The translations under genes were made by a program, and so were the position numbers. A stretch of DNA of 64,000 nt from Ruegeria discodermiae (GTDB lineage: Bacteria > Pseudomonadota > Alphaproteobacteria > Rhodobacterales > Rhodobacteraceae). Positions 53,880 through 63,020 of the stretch are shown in pieces. Each line of letters begins with the position of its first letter. Position 1 is the stretch's first letter. Under the pieces are notes generated by a model that did no database searches, had not been told where the DNA came from, and saw nothing but the letters and a program-made list of their open reading frames with translations. Where the stretch lies: NCBI RefSeq assembly GCF_030758345.1, contig NZ_JAVAMO010000006.1, positions 62,001 through 126,000 of the forward strand, in the 5' to 3' direction.

Positions 53880-54644
53880 TTACCAACTCGCGCCGGGATA
53901 GGCGCGGGGCAGCCATTGCATCTGGGTCAGAAGATGGCCCAGATGTTCCGTATGCATCCGCCCATCCCGCCCGCCCTTACGGGCGAAACGCGCGTCCGGT
54001 AGGGTCAATGTGGCCGCGCTCAGAATACGTCCGATCAGGTCATCATAGTCTGCGCGCATGCTGGCCGGGTCCGGCGCGATACCCTCGGATGCCATGGCGG
54101 CATCCACCGCATCGCTGGCAAACATCTCGCCCACATAAGGCCAGAGATACTCCAGCGCAGCCTGCATCCGCTGGTGGCTTTCCTCGGTGCCATCGCCAAG
54201 CCCGACCACCGTGTCGCCGGAGCGTTCCAGGTGATAGGTCACTTCTTTGCTGGCCTTTTCGGCAATCGCGGCGACACGCGCATCCGAAGAGCTGCGCAAA
54301 CGCGTCAGCATGATCGAATGCCAGGCGTCGAACAGGAATTGGCGCATGATGGTCTGCCCGAAATCGCCATTGGGCATTTCGACCAGCAGCACATTGCGAA
54401 AATCCCAGACATCGCGCAGGAAGGCTAGATCATCAGCGCTTTTGCCTTCGCTTTGAACCTCTGCCGCCAGCCCCAGCCACATCTGCGTCTGCCCGATCAG
54501 GTCCAGCGCGGTATTGGCCAGCGCGATATCCTCCTCCAGCACCGGCGCGTGGCCGCACCATTCGCTGACCCGGTGACCGAGGACCAGCGTATTGTCCCCC
54601 ATGCGCAGCAGAAACTGCTGGAAGGCGTCGCGATCCGCCATCAC
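53880..54644 (-). CDS. paaC: Phenylacetyl-CoA epoxidase subunit PaaC
   Basis: 254 residues (or 253 from the second Met). Structural, non-catalytic ferritin-like partner of PaaA. Family text such as DNTLVLGHRVSEWCGHAPVL, EEDIALANTALDLIGQTQMW and ASKEVTYHLERSGDTVVGLG is clear. Its start overlaps the end of paaB by four bases. Confidence 0.93.
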   Translation of the reverse strand: MMADRDAFQQFLLRMGDNTLVLGHRVSEWCGHAPVLEEDIALANTALDLIGQTQMWLGLAAEVQSEGKSADDLAFLRDVWDFRNVLLVEMPNGDFGQTIMRQFLFDAWHSIMLTRLRSSSDARVAAIAEKASKEVTYHLERSGDTVVGLGDGTEESHQRMQAALEYLWPYVGEMFASDAVDAAMASEGIAPDPASMRADYDDLIGRILSAATLTLPDARFARKGGRDGRMHTEHLGHLLTQMQWLPRAYPGASW

Positions 54645-54925
54645 ATCGCCCCCACATCATCGGGAATGTCGAAAAACGTCGGATGGCGATAAATTTTCGA
54701 TTCCGACGGCTCATAAAGCGGGCCTTTATCGCTGGGCGAGGAGGCGGCGATATTATTCGCCTCAACCACCCAGATCGAGACGCCCTCATTGCGGCGGGTA
54801 TAGACGTCGCGAGCATTCTTGATCGCCATTTCAGCGTCAGGTGCATGCAGGCTGCCCACATGTCGATGGCTCAGCCCGTGCTGACCACGGATGAAGACTT
54901 CCCAGAGGGGCCATTCGGTTTTCAT
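54641..54925 (-). CDS. paaB: Phenylacetyl-CoA epoxidase subunit PaaB
   Basis: 94 residues, starting [20 protein letters not shown], typical for PaaB. A small bridging subunit of the PaaA-PaaC complex. It overlaps both the VOC gene upstream and paaC downstream through ATGA junctions, so all are translated as one unit. Confidence 0.93.
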   Translation of the reverse strand: MKTEWPLWEVFIRGQHGLSHRHVGSLHAPDAEMAIKNARDVYTRRNEGVSIWVVEANNIAASSPSDKGPLYEPSESKIYRHPTFFDIPDDVGAM

Positions 54926-55338
54926 TCTGCGTCCTCCTTTTCTTCCGCGCTGGCCGAGGCCAGACCGGGGCTTGCGCCGGGCTGCATGTCTTGCCCGAAG
55001 GCGATGCGGTGCCCGTCCGGGTCGATCACGTCGAAATCATCACAGCCATAGGGGTTGCCACGCCGGATCTCGGTCAGATTTCTCAATTCAAGCGCGCTGA
55101 ATTCCGCGTGCAGTTGCGCCACATCCTCGACATAGACATAGACCGCCCACCATTGGTTGGTCGGAACCGGTGTGTCGCCGCCATCCAGTGCGATGCTGAT
55201 GCCATCGCGCTGCACGATGCAGAAGCCCGGCGGGTCGCCCCAGAACCCGTGATGGAAAAAGCCCAGCCGTTCATAAAACGCGGCTGAGACCACCACATCG
55301 CGGACCTGCAGAACCGGCATGGCGCGCAGCATGGTCAT
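54922..55338 (-). CDS. VOC/glyoxalase-family protein inserted between paaA and paaB
   Basis: 138 residues with the vicinal-oxygen-chelate/bleomycin-resistance fold: [20 protein letters not shown] at the start and [16 protein letters not shown] at the end. Four-base overlaps join it to both paaA and paaB. It may sequester or modify a reactive intermediate such as the epoxide, or act as a resistance protein. The C-terminal tail ([18 protein letters not shown]) is low in complexity. The role is inferred only from position. Confidence 0.82.
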   Translation of the reverse strand: MTMLRAMPVLQVRDVVVSAAFYERLGFFHHGFWGDPPGFCIVQRDGISIALDGGDTPVPTNQWWAVYVYVEDVAQLHAEFSALELRNLTEIRRGNPYGCDDFDVIDPDGHRIAFGQDMQPGASPGLASASAEEKEDAE

Positions 55339-56339
55339 TCCGCGGCCACCTGCCGGGCCTTGGCGCGCGCGCGTTTCTTTTCGCCATGTGCCAACAGCCC
55401 GTCACGCACCCATTTGCCGTCATTCCAGGCCTTGTTGCGGGCGGCCATCCGGTCGGTGTTGCAGGGGCCATTGCCCTTGATGACTTCGAAGAACTCGGAC
55501 CAATCCGGTTCGCTGAAATCGTAATGCCCGCGATCTTCGTTCCATGTCAGATCGGGATCGGGAACCGTCAGGCCCAGATACTCAGCCTGCGGCACAGTCT
55601 GGTCGACGAATTTCTGGCGCAGTTCGTCATTGGTGTTGATCTTGATCTTCCATGCCATCGATTGAGCGGAATGGATCGAGTCCTTGTCCGACGGTCCGAA
55701 CATCATCAGCGACGGGCACCAGAACCGGTTCAGCGCATCCTGCGCCATGCGGTGCTGTTCCGGCGTGCCCTCGGCCATCTTGCGAATCGCGTCATAGCCC
55801 TGCCGCTGGTGAAAGCTTTCTTCCTTGCAGATACGCACCATGGCGCGGGCATAGGGGCCGTAGGAGGTACGCTGCAGCGGCACCTGGTTCATGATCGCCG
55901 CGCCATCCACCAGCCAGCCCACTGCACCGATATCGGCCCAGTTCAGGGTCGGATAGTTGAAGATCGAGCTGTATTTCATACGCCCGTCCAGCAGCATCTC
56001 GGTCAACTCGTCGCGGCTCACGCCCAGCGTCTCGGCTGCGCAATAGAGGTAGAGCCCATGCCCCGCCTCGTCCTGCACCTTGGCCAGCAGGATCGCCTTG
56101 CGTTCCAGCGTCGGCGCGCGGGTGATCCAGTTGCCTTCGGGCAGTTGCCCCACAATCTCGGAATGGGCGTGCTGGCCGATCTGGCGGATCAACGTCTGGC
56201 GATAGCCATCGGGCATCCAGTCCTTGGGTTCGATCTTGTCACCCCGGTCGATGCGATCCTGAAAAGCGCGTTCCTCAGGCGTCATCTCGTCACGCGTTTT
56301 CACGCCGTGACCGGTAGATTTCACCATCTGTGCGTACAT
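55335..56339 (-). CDS. paaA: Ring 1,2-phenylacetyl-CoA epoxidase, catalytic subunit PaaA
   Basis: 334 residues, slightly longer than E. coli PaaA (309). The di-iron carboxylate site is supported by [20 protein letters not shown] and [20 protein letters not shown], which supply the E..H pairs. Other family text is [20 protein letters not shown]. First gene of the paa oxygenase operon; a predicted TetR operator lies 71 bases upstream. Confidence 0.94.
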   Translation of the reverse strand: MYAQMVKSTGHGVKTRDEMTPEERAFQDRIDRGDKIEPKDWMPDGYRQTLIRQIGQHAHSEIVGQLPEGNWITRAPTLERKAILLAKVQDEAGHGLYLYCAAETLGVSRDELTEMLLDGRMKYSSIFNYPTLNWADIGAVGWLVDGAAIMNQVPLQRTSYGPYARAMVRICKEESFHQRQGYDAIRKMAEGTPEQHRMAQDALNRFWCPSLMMFGPSDKDSIHSAQSMAWKIKINTNDELRQKFVDQTVPQAEYLGLTVPDPDLTWNEDRGHYDFSEPDWSEFFEVIKGNGPCNTDRMAARNKAWNDGKWVRDGLLAHGEKKRARAKARQVAAE

Positions 56340-56409
56340 TTTCGGCCTCCTCCCTCAGAAACGCGCCCCGATCACCCGGACAGGTCCCGAACCGACGCGG
56401 GCATTAAGT

Positions 56410-56421
56410 GACCGATTGGTC
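56410..56421. promoter_or_regulatory. Predicted PaaR (TetR) operator, site 2
   Basis: On the - strand GACCAATCGGTC, an inverted repeat with 4 of 5 matched arm bases, lies 71 bases before the paaA ATG. Including flanks it agrees with site 1 (TATT..CC.ACC..TCGGT). It sits where it could block the paaA promoter. Confidence 0.55.
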
Positions 56422-56533
56422 GGGGAATAGGGCGGAATATGATTCGGAGCAAGTAAAATGTAACACAAATTACCTATCTGCGAAAATCCTGTAACGTTTC
56501 TTGCCGTGCCAACGCTCCGCGGCCAACACGACC

Positions 56534-56899
56534 TCAGCCGAACTGGACGATCGCCGCTTCGAAGTCTTCGCTGCTCACGACTTTTGTATGATGCCCTTTG
56601 CCGGCCAAATCCTCCATGCGCCAGACGTCGCCCTTGGCGATCTCGCGCATGTCCCCGTCGCTGGCCGTGACTTGCACACGCCCCTGAAGGCAGATCAGCA
56701 ACTGAGGGATGGGAGAGGGGTGGGCGGGCTCATCCCAACCCGCCTCAAGCCTCAGAAAGACAAAGGCGCGGGCCGCTTCCGGTTCCGAGACAAGAATATT
56801 CTGTGCGGGCGGCGCAAAGACCCGTTCCTCAAGCGCGACATCGACCTCGCGCCAATGGCTTTCGCCCTGCGCGTCGGAATAGAGGTGATGGTATCGCAT
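56534..56899 (-). CDS. Small cupin protein
   Basis: 121 residues, a single cupin barrel (LICLQGRVQVTASDGDMREI, then GDVWRMEDLAGKGHHTKVVS). It has the look of a stand-alone metal-binding or sensor cupin. It is followed by the CMD gene on the same strand, with the paaA promoter on its other side. The substrate is unknown. Confidence 0.75.
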   Translation of the reverse strand: MRYHHLYSDAQGESHWREVDVALEERVFAPPAQNILVSEPEAARAFVFLRLEAGWDEPAHPSPIPQLLICLQGRVQVTASDGDMREIAKGDVWRMEDLAGKGHHTKVVSSEDFEAAIVQFG

Positions 56900-56973
56900 G
56901 TCATGCCGCCGGGATGGGTTGGGTCATTGCCAGCCTATCGCAGCCCGCCATTTTCACAAAGCCTCTCCGGCTC

Positions 56974-57366
56974 TCAAAGCTGACCAGCCTCTTCCAGAAC
57001 CTTGCGCGCCACGCGAAAACACTCCAGCGATTGCGGGACGCCACAATAGATGCCGACCACATGAATGATGGCGCGGATTTCTTCCTTGGTGACCCCGTTG
57101 TTGAGCGCGCCGCGGCAGTGGATTTCCCACTCATGCATCTTGCCCAGCGCGCCGATCATGGCGAGGTTCATCATCGACCGGGTCTTGGGCTCGATCACAT
57201 CATCGCCCCAACCAAAGCCCCAACACCAGGCGGTCATCGCCTCCTGAAAGGGGCGGGTAAACTCATCCGCTTTTGCCAGATTGTTTTCGACATACTCGGC
57301 CCCGAGCGTTCCCTTGCGCTGTTCCAACCCTTTCAGGAAAAGGTCTTCGTCAAAGATTTCGGTCAT
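56974..57366 (-). CDS. Carboxymuconolactone decarboxylase-family protein
   Basis: 130 residues from ATG 57366 (GGAAAGGACC upstream). The CMD pattern TRSMMNLAMIGALGKMHEWE then IHCRGALNNGVTKEEIRAII is complete and resembles PcaC/4-carboxymuconolactone decarboxylase-like proteins. It has no adjacent protocatechuate genes, so another small ring-cleavage product is possible. Confidence 0.82.
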   Translation of the reverse strand: MTEIFDEDLFLKGLEQRKGTLGAEYVENNLAKADEFTRPFQEAMTAWCWGFGWGDDVIEPKTRSMMNLAMIGALGKMHEWEIHCRGALNNGVTKEEIRAIIHVVGIYCGVPQSLECFRVARKVLEEAGQL

Positions 57367-57392
57367 TCTGGTCCTTTCCGTTCGTTTCAGGC

Positions 57393-57438
57393 CCAAGAAA
57401 ATTCAAATTTTCTTGGCAAATTTCTTGCAAGAAATTTG
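57393..57438 (-). terminator. Tandem perfect palindromes after the Rieske oxygenase gene
   Basis: Two hairpins abut each other. One is CCAAGAAAATT-CA-AATTTTCTTGG (57393-57416). The other is CAAATTTCTTG-CAAGAAATTTG (57417-57438). They fill most of the gap between the oxygenase stop (57444) and the CMD start (57366). They probably end the regulator-oxygenase transcript. AT-rich perfect arms in a GC-rich genome are notable. Confidence 0.6.
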
Positions 57439-57443
57439 TGCGC

Positions 57444-58535
57444 TCAGATGTCGACCGACTCGCGCATCCATCGCTGCAACGTAGCAATGGAATGCTCGGA
57501 CATCACGCCGCAATCGGGGTCGAGAACGAGTGGACCCGGGCGGTAGCCGCGCGATTTCAGCCCGCGATGGACTGACTCGACCAGCCGGATATCCTCCTCC
57601 ACCGTGGTTTCGCGGTCCTGCACCGCCAACTGCCGGATCACCGCGCTTTCCGATCCGCCTTCGGTGAACCAGCCGCGCCAGACGGTGCAGTGATCCGCAT
57701 CACGCGCGCGCCAGTGATAGGTGTTCAGCACGTTCCCCGGATAGCACTGGAACGAGAACATAGGCCACAGGAACCACGACTGGTAGTCGCCCGCATGAGG
57801 AACGGACATGTCGACGGGGTAGGTCATCTTGTCGAGGCTTTGACATTCGGTGGTGTGCCGCAGGACATAACCGCCGCCCGCATCGGGTTGAATGTCATAG
57901 GTTTCCGGCTTGACCACGCCTTCGGCGAAGGTCTGGTGATTGAGAGGGCAGTGATAGCATTCCGAGTAATTCTCGATACTGACCTTCCAGTTGCAGTTTT
58001 CCGGAATCTCGACCCATTCCAGCGGCTCCAGATCATCGATATGGGGGACGAAGGCGCGGATTTCCTCGCGCACGCCGGGGAACCAGGTGTCCATTGGCGC
58101 GGCATTGTCGTCGAGATTAACGAAGATGAAGCCATTGAAGACTTCGGTGCGCACCGAGGTCAGGCAGATGGCGCTGCGGTCAAAACCGGGAACCGATTTG
58201 ATGTTCGGGCCAGCGCGAAGTTGGCCCGACAACTCATATGTCCAGGCGTGGTACGGGCAGACGACAACGCGGGTATTGCCGGCGCCACTGACCATTTCAT
58301 GTGCACGGTGCTGGCAGACATTGTAGAAGGTGCGGATTTCTCCGTCGCGACCCCGGATGCAAAACAGGTTCTGGCCCGCGATCTCAAAGGCGAAATAGTC
58401 CCCGACCTCGCGCACCTGCGCCACATGCCCGGCGAATTGCCAGGTTCGTGCCAAAAGGCCCTGCATTTCCTGCACAAAAACCGCAGGGTCGGTATAGTAG
58501 CGGGCATCCAGAGAGTGCGTCAGGGGGGCGTTCAT
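57444..58535 (-). CDS. Rieske oxygenase of the GbcA/choline monooxygenase type
   Basis: 363 residues. Rieske ligands CQHRAHEMVSG and CPYHAWTYELSG; mononuclear iron site ENYSECYHCPLNHQTF. This layout is typical of glycine betaine, choline, carnitine or proline-betaine monooxygenases, which remove an N-methyl group as formaldehyde or hydroxylate the substrate. No reductase (GbcB type) is present nearby. The start overlaps the RpiR gene stop (ATGA). Proximity to the dimethylglycine-dehydrogenase-like gene supports a betaine substrate. Confidence 0.85.
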   Translation of the reverse strand: MNAPLTHSLDARYYTDPAVFVQEMQGLLARTWQFAGHVAQVREVGDYFAFEIAGQNLFCIRGRDGEIRTFYNVCQHRAHEMVSGAGNTRVVVCPYHAWTYELSGQLRAGPNIKSVPGFDRSAICLTSVRTEVFNGFIFVNLDDNAAPMDTWFPGVREEIRAFVPHIDDLEPLEWVEIPENCNWKVSIENYSECYHCPLNHQTFAEGVVKPETYDIQPDAGGGYVLRHTTECQSLDKMTYPVDMSVPHAGDYQSWFLWPMFSFQCYPGNVLNTYHWRARDADHCTVWRGWFTEGGSESAVIRQLAVQDRETTVEEDIRLVESVHRGLKSRGYRPGPLVLDPDCGVMSEHSIATLQRWMRESVDI

Positions 58536-59419
58536 TCAGGCTTCTCCGCATAGAGGCCAAGCTGGTGGCGGCGACGATGAAAGCGTTCGACCCGCTCGAC
58601 GATCTCGTCGCTGGAGACGGCGATCACGAAGGACAGCAGCGTTTCCAGCAGCGCGAGGGTCGAAACCGAGGAGGGGAAGAATTGTGGCGTGTCTGCCGCG
58701 ACAACAAAGCCATGATGGGCGTTCAGGATGACCGGGCTGGCCGGGCTGTCCGAAAGGCCGATGACGGTCATACCTTGCTGGCGGGCCAGCTTGATCGCTT
58801 CGATCACTTCGGTCCGATAGGGATGGCAGGTGATGGCGATCAGCACATCCTGCTCGTCGGCCCATGCCAGGTCATCCACCGGGGTCGAGCCAGGGCGGGG
58901 AATGGCGTGGAATTGTTTCATTCCGGTGGAGGCAAGGTAGGTAAAGTTGCGCGCGTTCGAATTGTTGACCCCAACCCCCAGCGTGAAAATCTGACGGCAA
59001 TTCCAGATATCCTCGGCGGCAGCCTTCAGGCGCGCGGCGTCGATCCCGGCAAAGGTGTCTTCGATATTGCGGATCGCAGCGCCGATCATGTCGGCATAGA
59101 GCCCGCCCAGCTCGCCCGACTTGCCGATGGTCTGCAACCACCGGGCGCGGTCGGGAAAGGAAACGCTGCCCTGACGAATCGCATCGCGGAAGGGCGCGCG
59201 GAAATCCTCGTAGCCTTCGAACCCCACCTGACGGGCCATGCGCACGAATGTGTTGGGTTTGACATTGGCGGCCTCAGCGATCTCGCGCACCGTTGAAACC
59301 CCCACATCGGTCGGGTTTTCCAACACGTAGCGCGCGGCTTTCTGCGCCTCTGGCGTCAGCGCGTCCCACTCGTCGGTAAGGCGGTCGAGAACGATTGATG
59401 ATACATTTGTGTCATTCAT
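58532..59419 (-). CDS. RpiR/MurR-family transcriptional regulator
   Basis: 295 residues. N-terminal HTH_6 domain (STVREIAEAANVKPNTFVRM) and C-terminal SIS domain (IFTLGVGVNNSNARNFTYLA and DVLIAITCHPYRTEVIEAIK). SIS domains usually bind phosphosugars, but RpiR members also control amine and betaine genes. It is transcribed with the Rieske oxygenase and divergent from the demethylase operon; an 8-base inverted repeat spans its own start. Confidence 0.88.
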   Translation of the reverse strand: MNDTNVSSIVLDRLTDEWDALTPEAQKAARYVLENPTDVGVSTVREIAEAANVKPNTFVRMARQVGFEGYEDFRAPFRDAIRQGSVSFPDRARWLQTIGKSGELGGLYADMIGAAIRNIEDTFAGIDAARLKAAAEDIWNCRQIFTLGVGVNNSNARNFTYLASTGMKQFHAIPRPGSTPVDDLAWADEQDVLIAITCHPYRTEVIEAIKLARQQGMTVIGLSDSPASPVILNAHHGFVVAADTPQFFPSSVSTLALLETLLSFVIAVSSDEIVERVERFHRRRHQLGLYAEKPE

Positions 59420-59440
59420 GATTGACGATGGTACAAATGT
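59403..59440. promoter_or_regulatory. Candidate RpiR operator (inverted repeat over the divergent promoter)
   Basis: ACATTTGT at 59403-59410 and its exact complement ACAAATGT at 59433-59440 are separated by 22 bases. One arm lies within the first codons of the RpiR gene, the other in the gap toward the + strand operon. This fits autorepression and control of both directions. Confidence 0.5.
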
Positions 59441-59487
59441 GGAATTAGCCTGTCGAGCAGAAAAGCGACTCGGGAAGAGGAAAAATC

Positions 59488-61941
59488 ATGTCCGGGAAAG
59501 AACTGCCGTCACAGGCGCGCGTAGTGATCGTGGGCGGAGGCGTCATGGGGGTCGGTCTGGCCTACCACCTGGCGCATGAGGGGTGGAGCGATGTTGTTCT
59601 GCTGGAAAAGGCCGAGCTGACCAGCGGCAGCACCTGGCACGCGGCGGGGCAGATCACCCACTCGACCAGCTCTTTCGGCCTGGGCAAATGTGTGGACTAC
59701 AATATCGGGCTCTATTCCGGTGCGTTGCAGGCCGAGACCGGCCAGGCGGTGACTTGGCATGGATGCGGCTCGTTCCGGCTGGCCTATACAGAGGATGAGA
59801 TGGACTGGCTGCGCCACACCCTGTCCGTGGGCCGGTCGCTGGGGTTCAATATCGAGCTGGTCGGGCCCGAAAAGGTGGCCGAACTGCATCCGTTCTACAA
59901 TCTCGACGGCGTGTTGGGCGCATTGTACACGCCGGATGACGGCCATGTGGACCCAACGAATGTCACCATGGCGATGGCCGCTGGCGCGCGTCAGAAGGGC
60001 GTTCGCATCTTCCGCCATTGCCGGGCAACCAACATCACGCAAGCGGCCAACGGCGAATGGGTCGTTGAGACCGAGAAGGGAACCATTACCTGCGAGCATG
60101 TGGTGAATGCGGGTGGCACTTATGCGCGGCAGATGGGCGAATGGTCGGGGCTGCAACTGCCGATGACGTCGATGACCCACCACTATTTCGTGACCGAGCC
60201 GGTGCCCGAATTCGAACATCTCGACAAAGAACTGCCGGTGATCCGTGATGATCGCAAGGTTTCGGGTTACATCCGGATGGAACAGAAACGCGGGCTGATC
60301 GGAATCTATGAGAAAGAGAACTCGAACTCGGTCTGGCACGACCATTGCCCCTGGGATTACGAGAACTGGCTGTTTGATGCGGATTACGACCGGGTGATGC
60401 CATGGCTTGAGGAGAGCCTGAACCGCATGCCGATCTTTGCTGATCTGGGCATTCAGCGCGAAGTGCACGGGGCGATCTCGCACCCCCCCGACGGGAACCC
60501 GCTGATCGGCCCGGCGCCGGGGGTCAGAAACTACTGGTGCTGCTGTGGCACGCAGATCGGTATCGGCTGGGGGCCGGGCCTGACCCGCGAACTGGCACGA
60601 TGGATGGTACATGGCGCGGCGGACATCTCGATGCGGGACTATGATCCGCGCCGCTTTGGCTCTTATGCAACCAAGGATTGGCAGGTCACCAAAGCGCATG
60701 AGGATTACAAGCTGCGCCACGAAATCCCGTTTCCGCATTTCAGCCGGCTGGCGGGACGCCCGGTCAAACCCTCCCCGCTCTATGACCGGCTGCAGCAGAA
60801 AGGCGCTGTCTATGAGGAGGTTTATGGCCATGAGCGCCCGCGCTGGTTTGCCAGGAACGGTGTCGCGCAGCACGACCACTATTCGTTCAAGCGCAACGTG
60901 GTCCATGACATTGTCGGGGCCGAGTGCGAGGCGGTGCGCAAACGGGTGGGGATCATGGATATTTCGGCCTTCACCAAGGTCGAAGTGACCGGGCCGGGGG
61001 CTGAAAAGCTGTTGGATCGGTTGGTCGCGAACCGGGTGCCGCAAAAGGTGGGTGGCATTGCGCTGACCCATATGCTGAACCGCCGGGGCCGGATCGAGCT
61101 GGAAACCACGATCGTGAAGCTGGACGAGGGGCGCTTTTATCTGGTCTGCGCGGCCTTCTTCGAGCAACGCCTGCTGGATCATCTGAATCAGCAGCGGGCG
61201 GAGGAAGAAGTGGAAATCATCCTGCGCTCGAACGATTGGGCGGCGCTGAGCCTGAATGGTCCAAAAGCCCGCGATGTCCTGTCTGCCTGCACCGATGCGG
61301 ATCTGAGTAATGCCGGGTTCAAATGGCTCACAGCGCGGGATATCGAGGTGGCTGGGCACAAGCTCTGGGCCTTCCGCATGTCTTATGCAGGCGAACTGGG
61401 CTGGGAATTGCATATCCCGCGCGATCAGGCCCTGGCGGTCTATGACGCGCTCTGGACGGCGGGTGCGCCGCACGGGATTGCTGATTACGGCTCGTTTGGC
61501 ATGAACGCGTTGCGGATGGAGAAAGGCTTCAAGGGGGCCGGTGAACTGACCAACGAGGTCACGCTGGCCGAGGCCGATGTGCTACGCTTTGCCCGAACCG
61601 ACAAAGACTATCTTGGCAAGGACAAGACCCTGGCCCCCGATCTGCGCTGGATTTGCGCATATCTGGAAATCGAACCGGACGGGATCGTGGATGGTCATGG
61701 TGGCGAGGCTGTGCTGCTGGGCGGCAAGGTCGTGGGCTCCACCGCTTCGGTCGCCTACGGGCATACGGTGGGCAAGATCCTCGCCTTTGCTTATGTCAAA
61801 CCGCATGTGAACGTGCCGGGTACGGAGGTTGAGGTCGTGATCGCCGGAGCGCCACGCAAGGGGCGCGTTCTGGGAGAGCCCGCCTATGACCCGCAAAGCC
61901 TGCTGCCCCGCACGGATGCCGCCATGGAGGCCGCAGAATGA
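59488..61941 (+). CDS. Dimethylglycine dehydrogenase-like flavoprotein (FAD + GcvT domains)
   Basis: 817 residues with GGGAAGAGG upstream. The N-terminal FAD domain has VVIVGGGVMGVGLAYHLAHE. The His of GSTWHAAGQITHST is where FAD is covalently attached in dimethylglycine and sarcosine dehydrogenases. The C-terminal GcvT-type folate domain (from about residue 440: VGIMDISAFTKVEVTGPGAE; later FGMNALRMEKGFKGAGELTN) receives the one-carbon unit. Substrate may be dimethylglycine, N-methylproline or a similar N-methyl amine. First gene of a four-gene operon. Confidence 0.88.
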   Translation: MSGKELPSQARVVIVGGGVMGVGLAYHLAHEGWSDVVLLEKAELTSGSTWHAAGQITHSTSSFGLGKCVDYNIGLYSGALQAETGQAVTWHGCGSFRLAYTEDEMDWLRHTLSVGRSLGFNIELVGPEKVAELHPFYNLDGVLGALYTPDDGHVDPTNVTMAMAAGARQKGVRIFRHCRATNITQAANGEWVVETEKGTITCEHVVNAGGTYARQMGEWSGLQLPMTSMTHHYFVTEPVPEFEHLDKELPVIRDDRKVSGYIRMEQKRGLIGIYEKENSNSVWHDHCPWDYENWLFDADYDRVMPWLEESLNRMPIFADLGIQREVHGAISHPPDGNPLIGPAPGVRNYWCCCGTQIGIGWGPGLTRELARWMVHGAADISMRDYDPRRFGSYATKDWQVTKAHEDYKLRHEIPFPHFSRLAGRPVKPSPLYDRLQQKGAVYEEVYGHERPRWFARNGVAQHDHYSFKRNVVHDIVGAECEAVRKRVGIMDISAFTKVEVTGPGAEKLLDRLVANRVPQKVGGIALTHMLNRRGRIELETTIVKLDEGRFYLVCAAFFEQRLLDHLNQQRAEEEVEIILRSNDWAALSLNGPKARDVLSACTDADLSNAGFKWLTARDIEVAGHKLWAFRMSYAGELGWELHIPRDQALAVYDALWTAGAPHGIADYGSFGMNALRMEKGFKGAGELTNEVTLAEADVLRFARTDKDYLGKDKTLAPDLRWICAYLEIEPDGIVDGHGGEAVLLGGKVVGSTASVAYGHTVGKILAFAYVKPHVNVPGTEVEVVIAGAPRKGRVLGEPAYDPQSLLPRTDAAMEAAE

Positions 61942-63020
61942 ATATCCCCGCAACGATGAAGGCCATGGTGCTGACCGGGCATGGCGATCTGGACAAATAC
62001 CAATGGCACGAGGATTGGCCAGTGCCGCAGCCCGGCCCGATGGAGGTTCTGATCAAGGTCAGAGCCTGCGGTCTGAACAACACCGATGTGAACACGCGAA
62101 CGGGCTGGTATTCCAAGGCCGTCGATGAGGCCACGACCGGCGGCGCCTATTCCGAATTGGATGATGAGGACAGCACCTGGGGCGGTGCGCCGCTGACTTT
62201 TCCGCGCATTCAGGGCGCGGATGCGGTGGGCGTGGTTGTGGCCGCGGGCGAGGGCGCGGATGAGGCCCTGATCGGCAAGCGGGTCATCGTTGCCGGGTGG
62301 CTGCGGGATTGGAGCGATCCGATGAATCGCGACAAGGCGGGCTATTTCGGGTCCGAATGTGATGGCGGCTTCGCGGAATACACCAAGGCGGATATGCGGG
62401 GCATTGCACCTGTCCAATCCGATCTGAGCGACGCGGAACTGGCGACATTCAGTTGCTCTTACGTGACAGCCGAAGGGATGCTGGATCGTGCGCAGGTTGG
62501 CGCGGGCGACACGGTGCTGATCCCCGGCGCTTCGGGCGGTGTTGGCGGTGCCTTGATTCAACTCTCCAAACTGCGCGGCGCACGGGTGATCGCCATGGCG
62601 TCACAAGCCAAGCACCAAGACGTCGCAGAGCTTGGCCCCGACCGTATCCTGCCGCGCAGCCCGGACAATCTGAGGGCGGCACTTAAGGGCGAAAAGATCA
62701 CCGTCGTCGCGGATGTCGTTGGCGGGGCGATGTGGCCCAGGCTGATCGACATGCTCGCGCGTGGCGGGCGATATACCTGCTCGGGCGCGATCGCCGGTCC
62801 GATCGTCGAATTTGATCTGCGCACCTTCTATCTGCGCGACCTGACCTTCACCGGCTCTACCGTGAACACGCCTCAGAACTTCTTCGATGTCGTGAGATAC
62901 ATCGAAAACGGCCAGATCAAACCAGCCTTGGCGGCGACCTATCCGTTGGCCGAATTGAAGGAGGCCCAGCAGGCCTTCATCGACAAGACCCATACCGGCA
63001 ACATCGTGGTGGTGCCATGA
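61938..63020 (+). CDS. MDR-superfamily (zinc-type alcohol dehydrogenase/quinone oxidoreductase-like) protein
   Basis: 360 residues, start overlapping the previous stop (ATGA). GroES-like N-domain ([20 protein letters not shown]) and nucleotide-binding domain ([20 protein letters not shown]). The catalytic-zinc cysteine of classical alcohol dehydrogenases is not at the usual place (Cys-Gly-Leu-Asn instead of Cys-x-x-D), so it is closer to zinc-independent reductases. It may oxidise or reduce a carbonyl product of the pathway. Confidence 0.85.
   Translation: MNIPATMKAMVLTGHGDLDKYQWHEDWPVPQPGPMEVLIKVRACGLNNTDVNTRTGWYSKAVDEATTGGAYSELDDEDSTWGGAPLTFPRIQGADAVGVVVAAGEGADEALIGKRVIVAGWLRDWSDPMNRDKAGYFGSECDGGFAEYTKADMRGIAPVQSDLSDAELATFSCSYVTAEGMLDRAQVGAGDTVLIPGASGGVGGALIQLSKLRGARVIAMASQAKHQDVAELGPDRILPRSPDNLRAALKGEKITVVADVVGGAMWPRLIDMLARGGRYTCSGAIAGPIVEFDLRTFYLRDLTFTGSTVNTPQNFFDVVRYIENGQIKPALAATYPLAELKEAQQAFIDKTHTGNIVVVP

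Noticed and set aside
59509-61473. 654-codon open frame on the - strand
   Set aside because: It lies wholly opposite the dimethylglycine-dehydrogenase-like gene, has no family motifs and shows the Arg/His-rich composition typical of antisense frames in GC-rich DNA.
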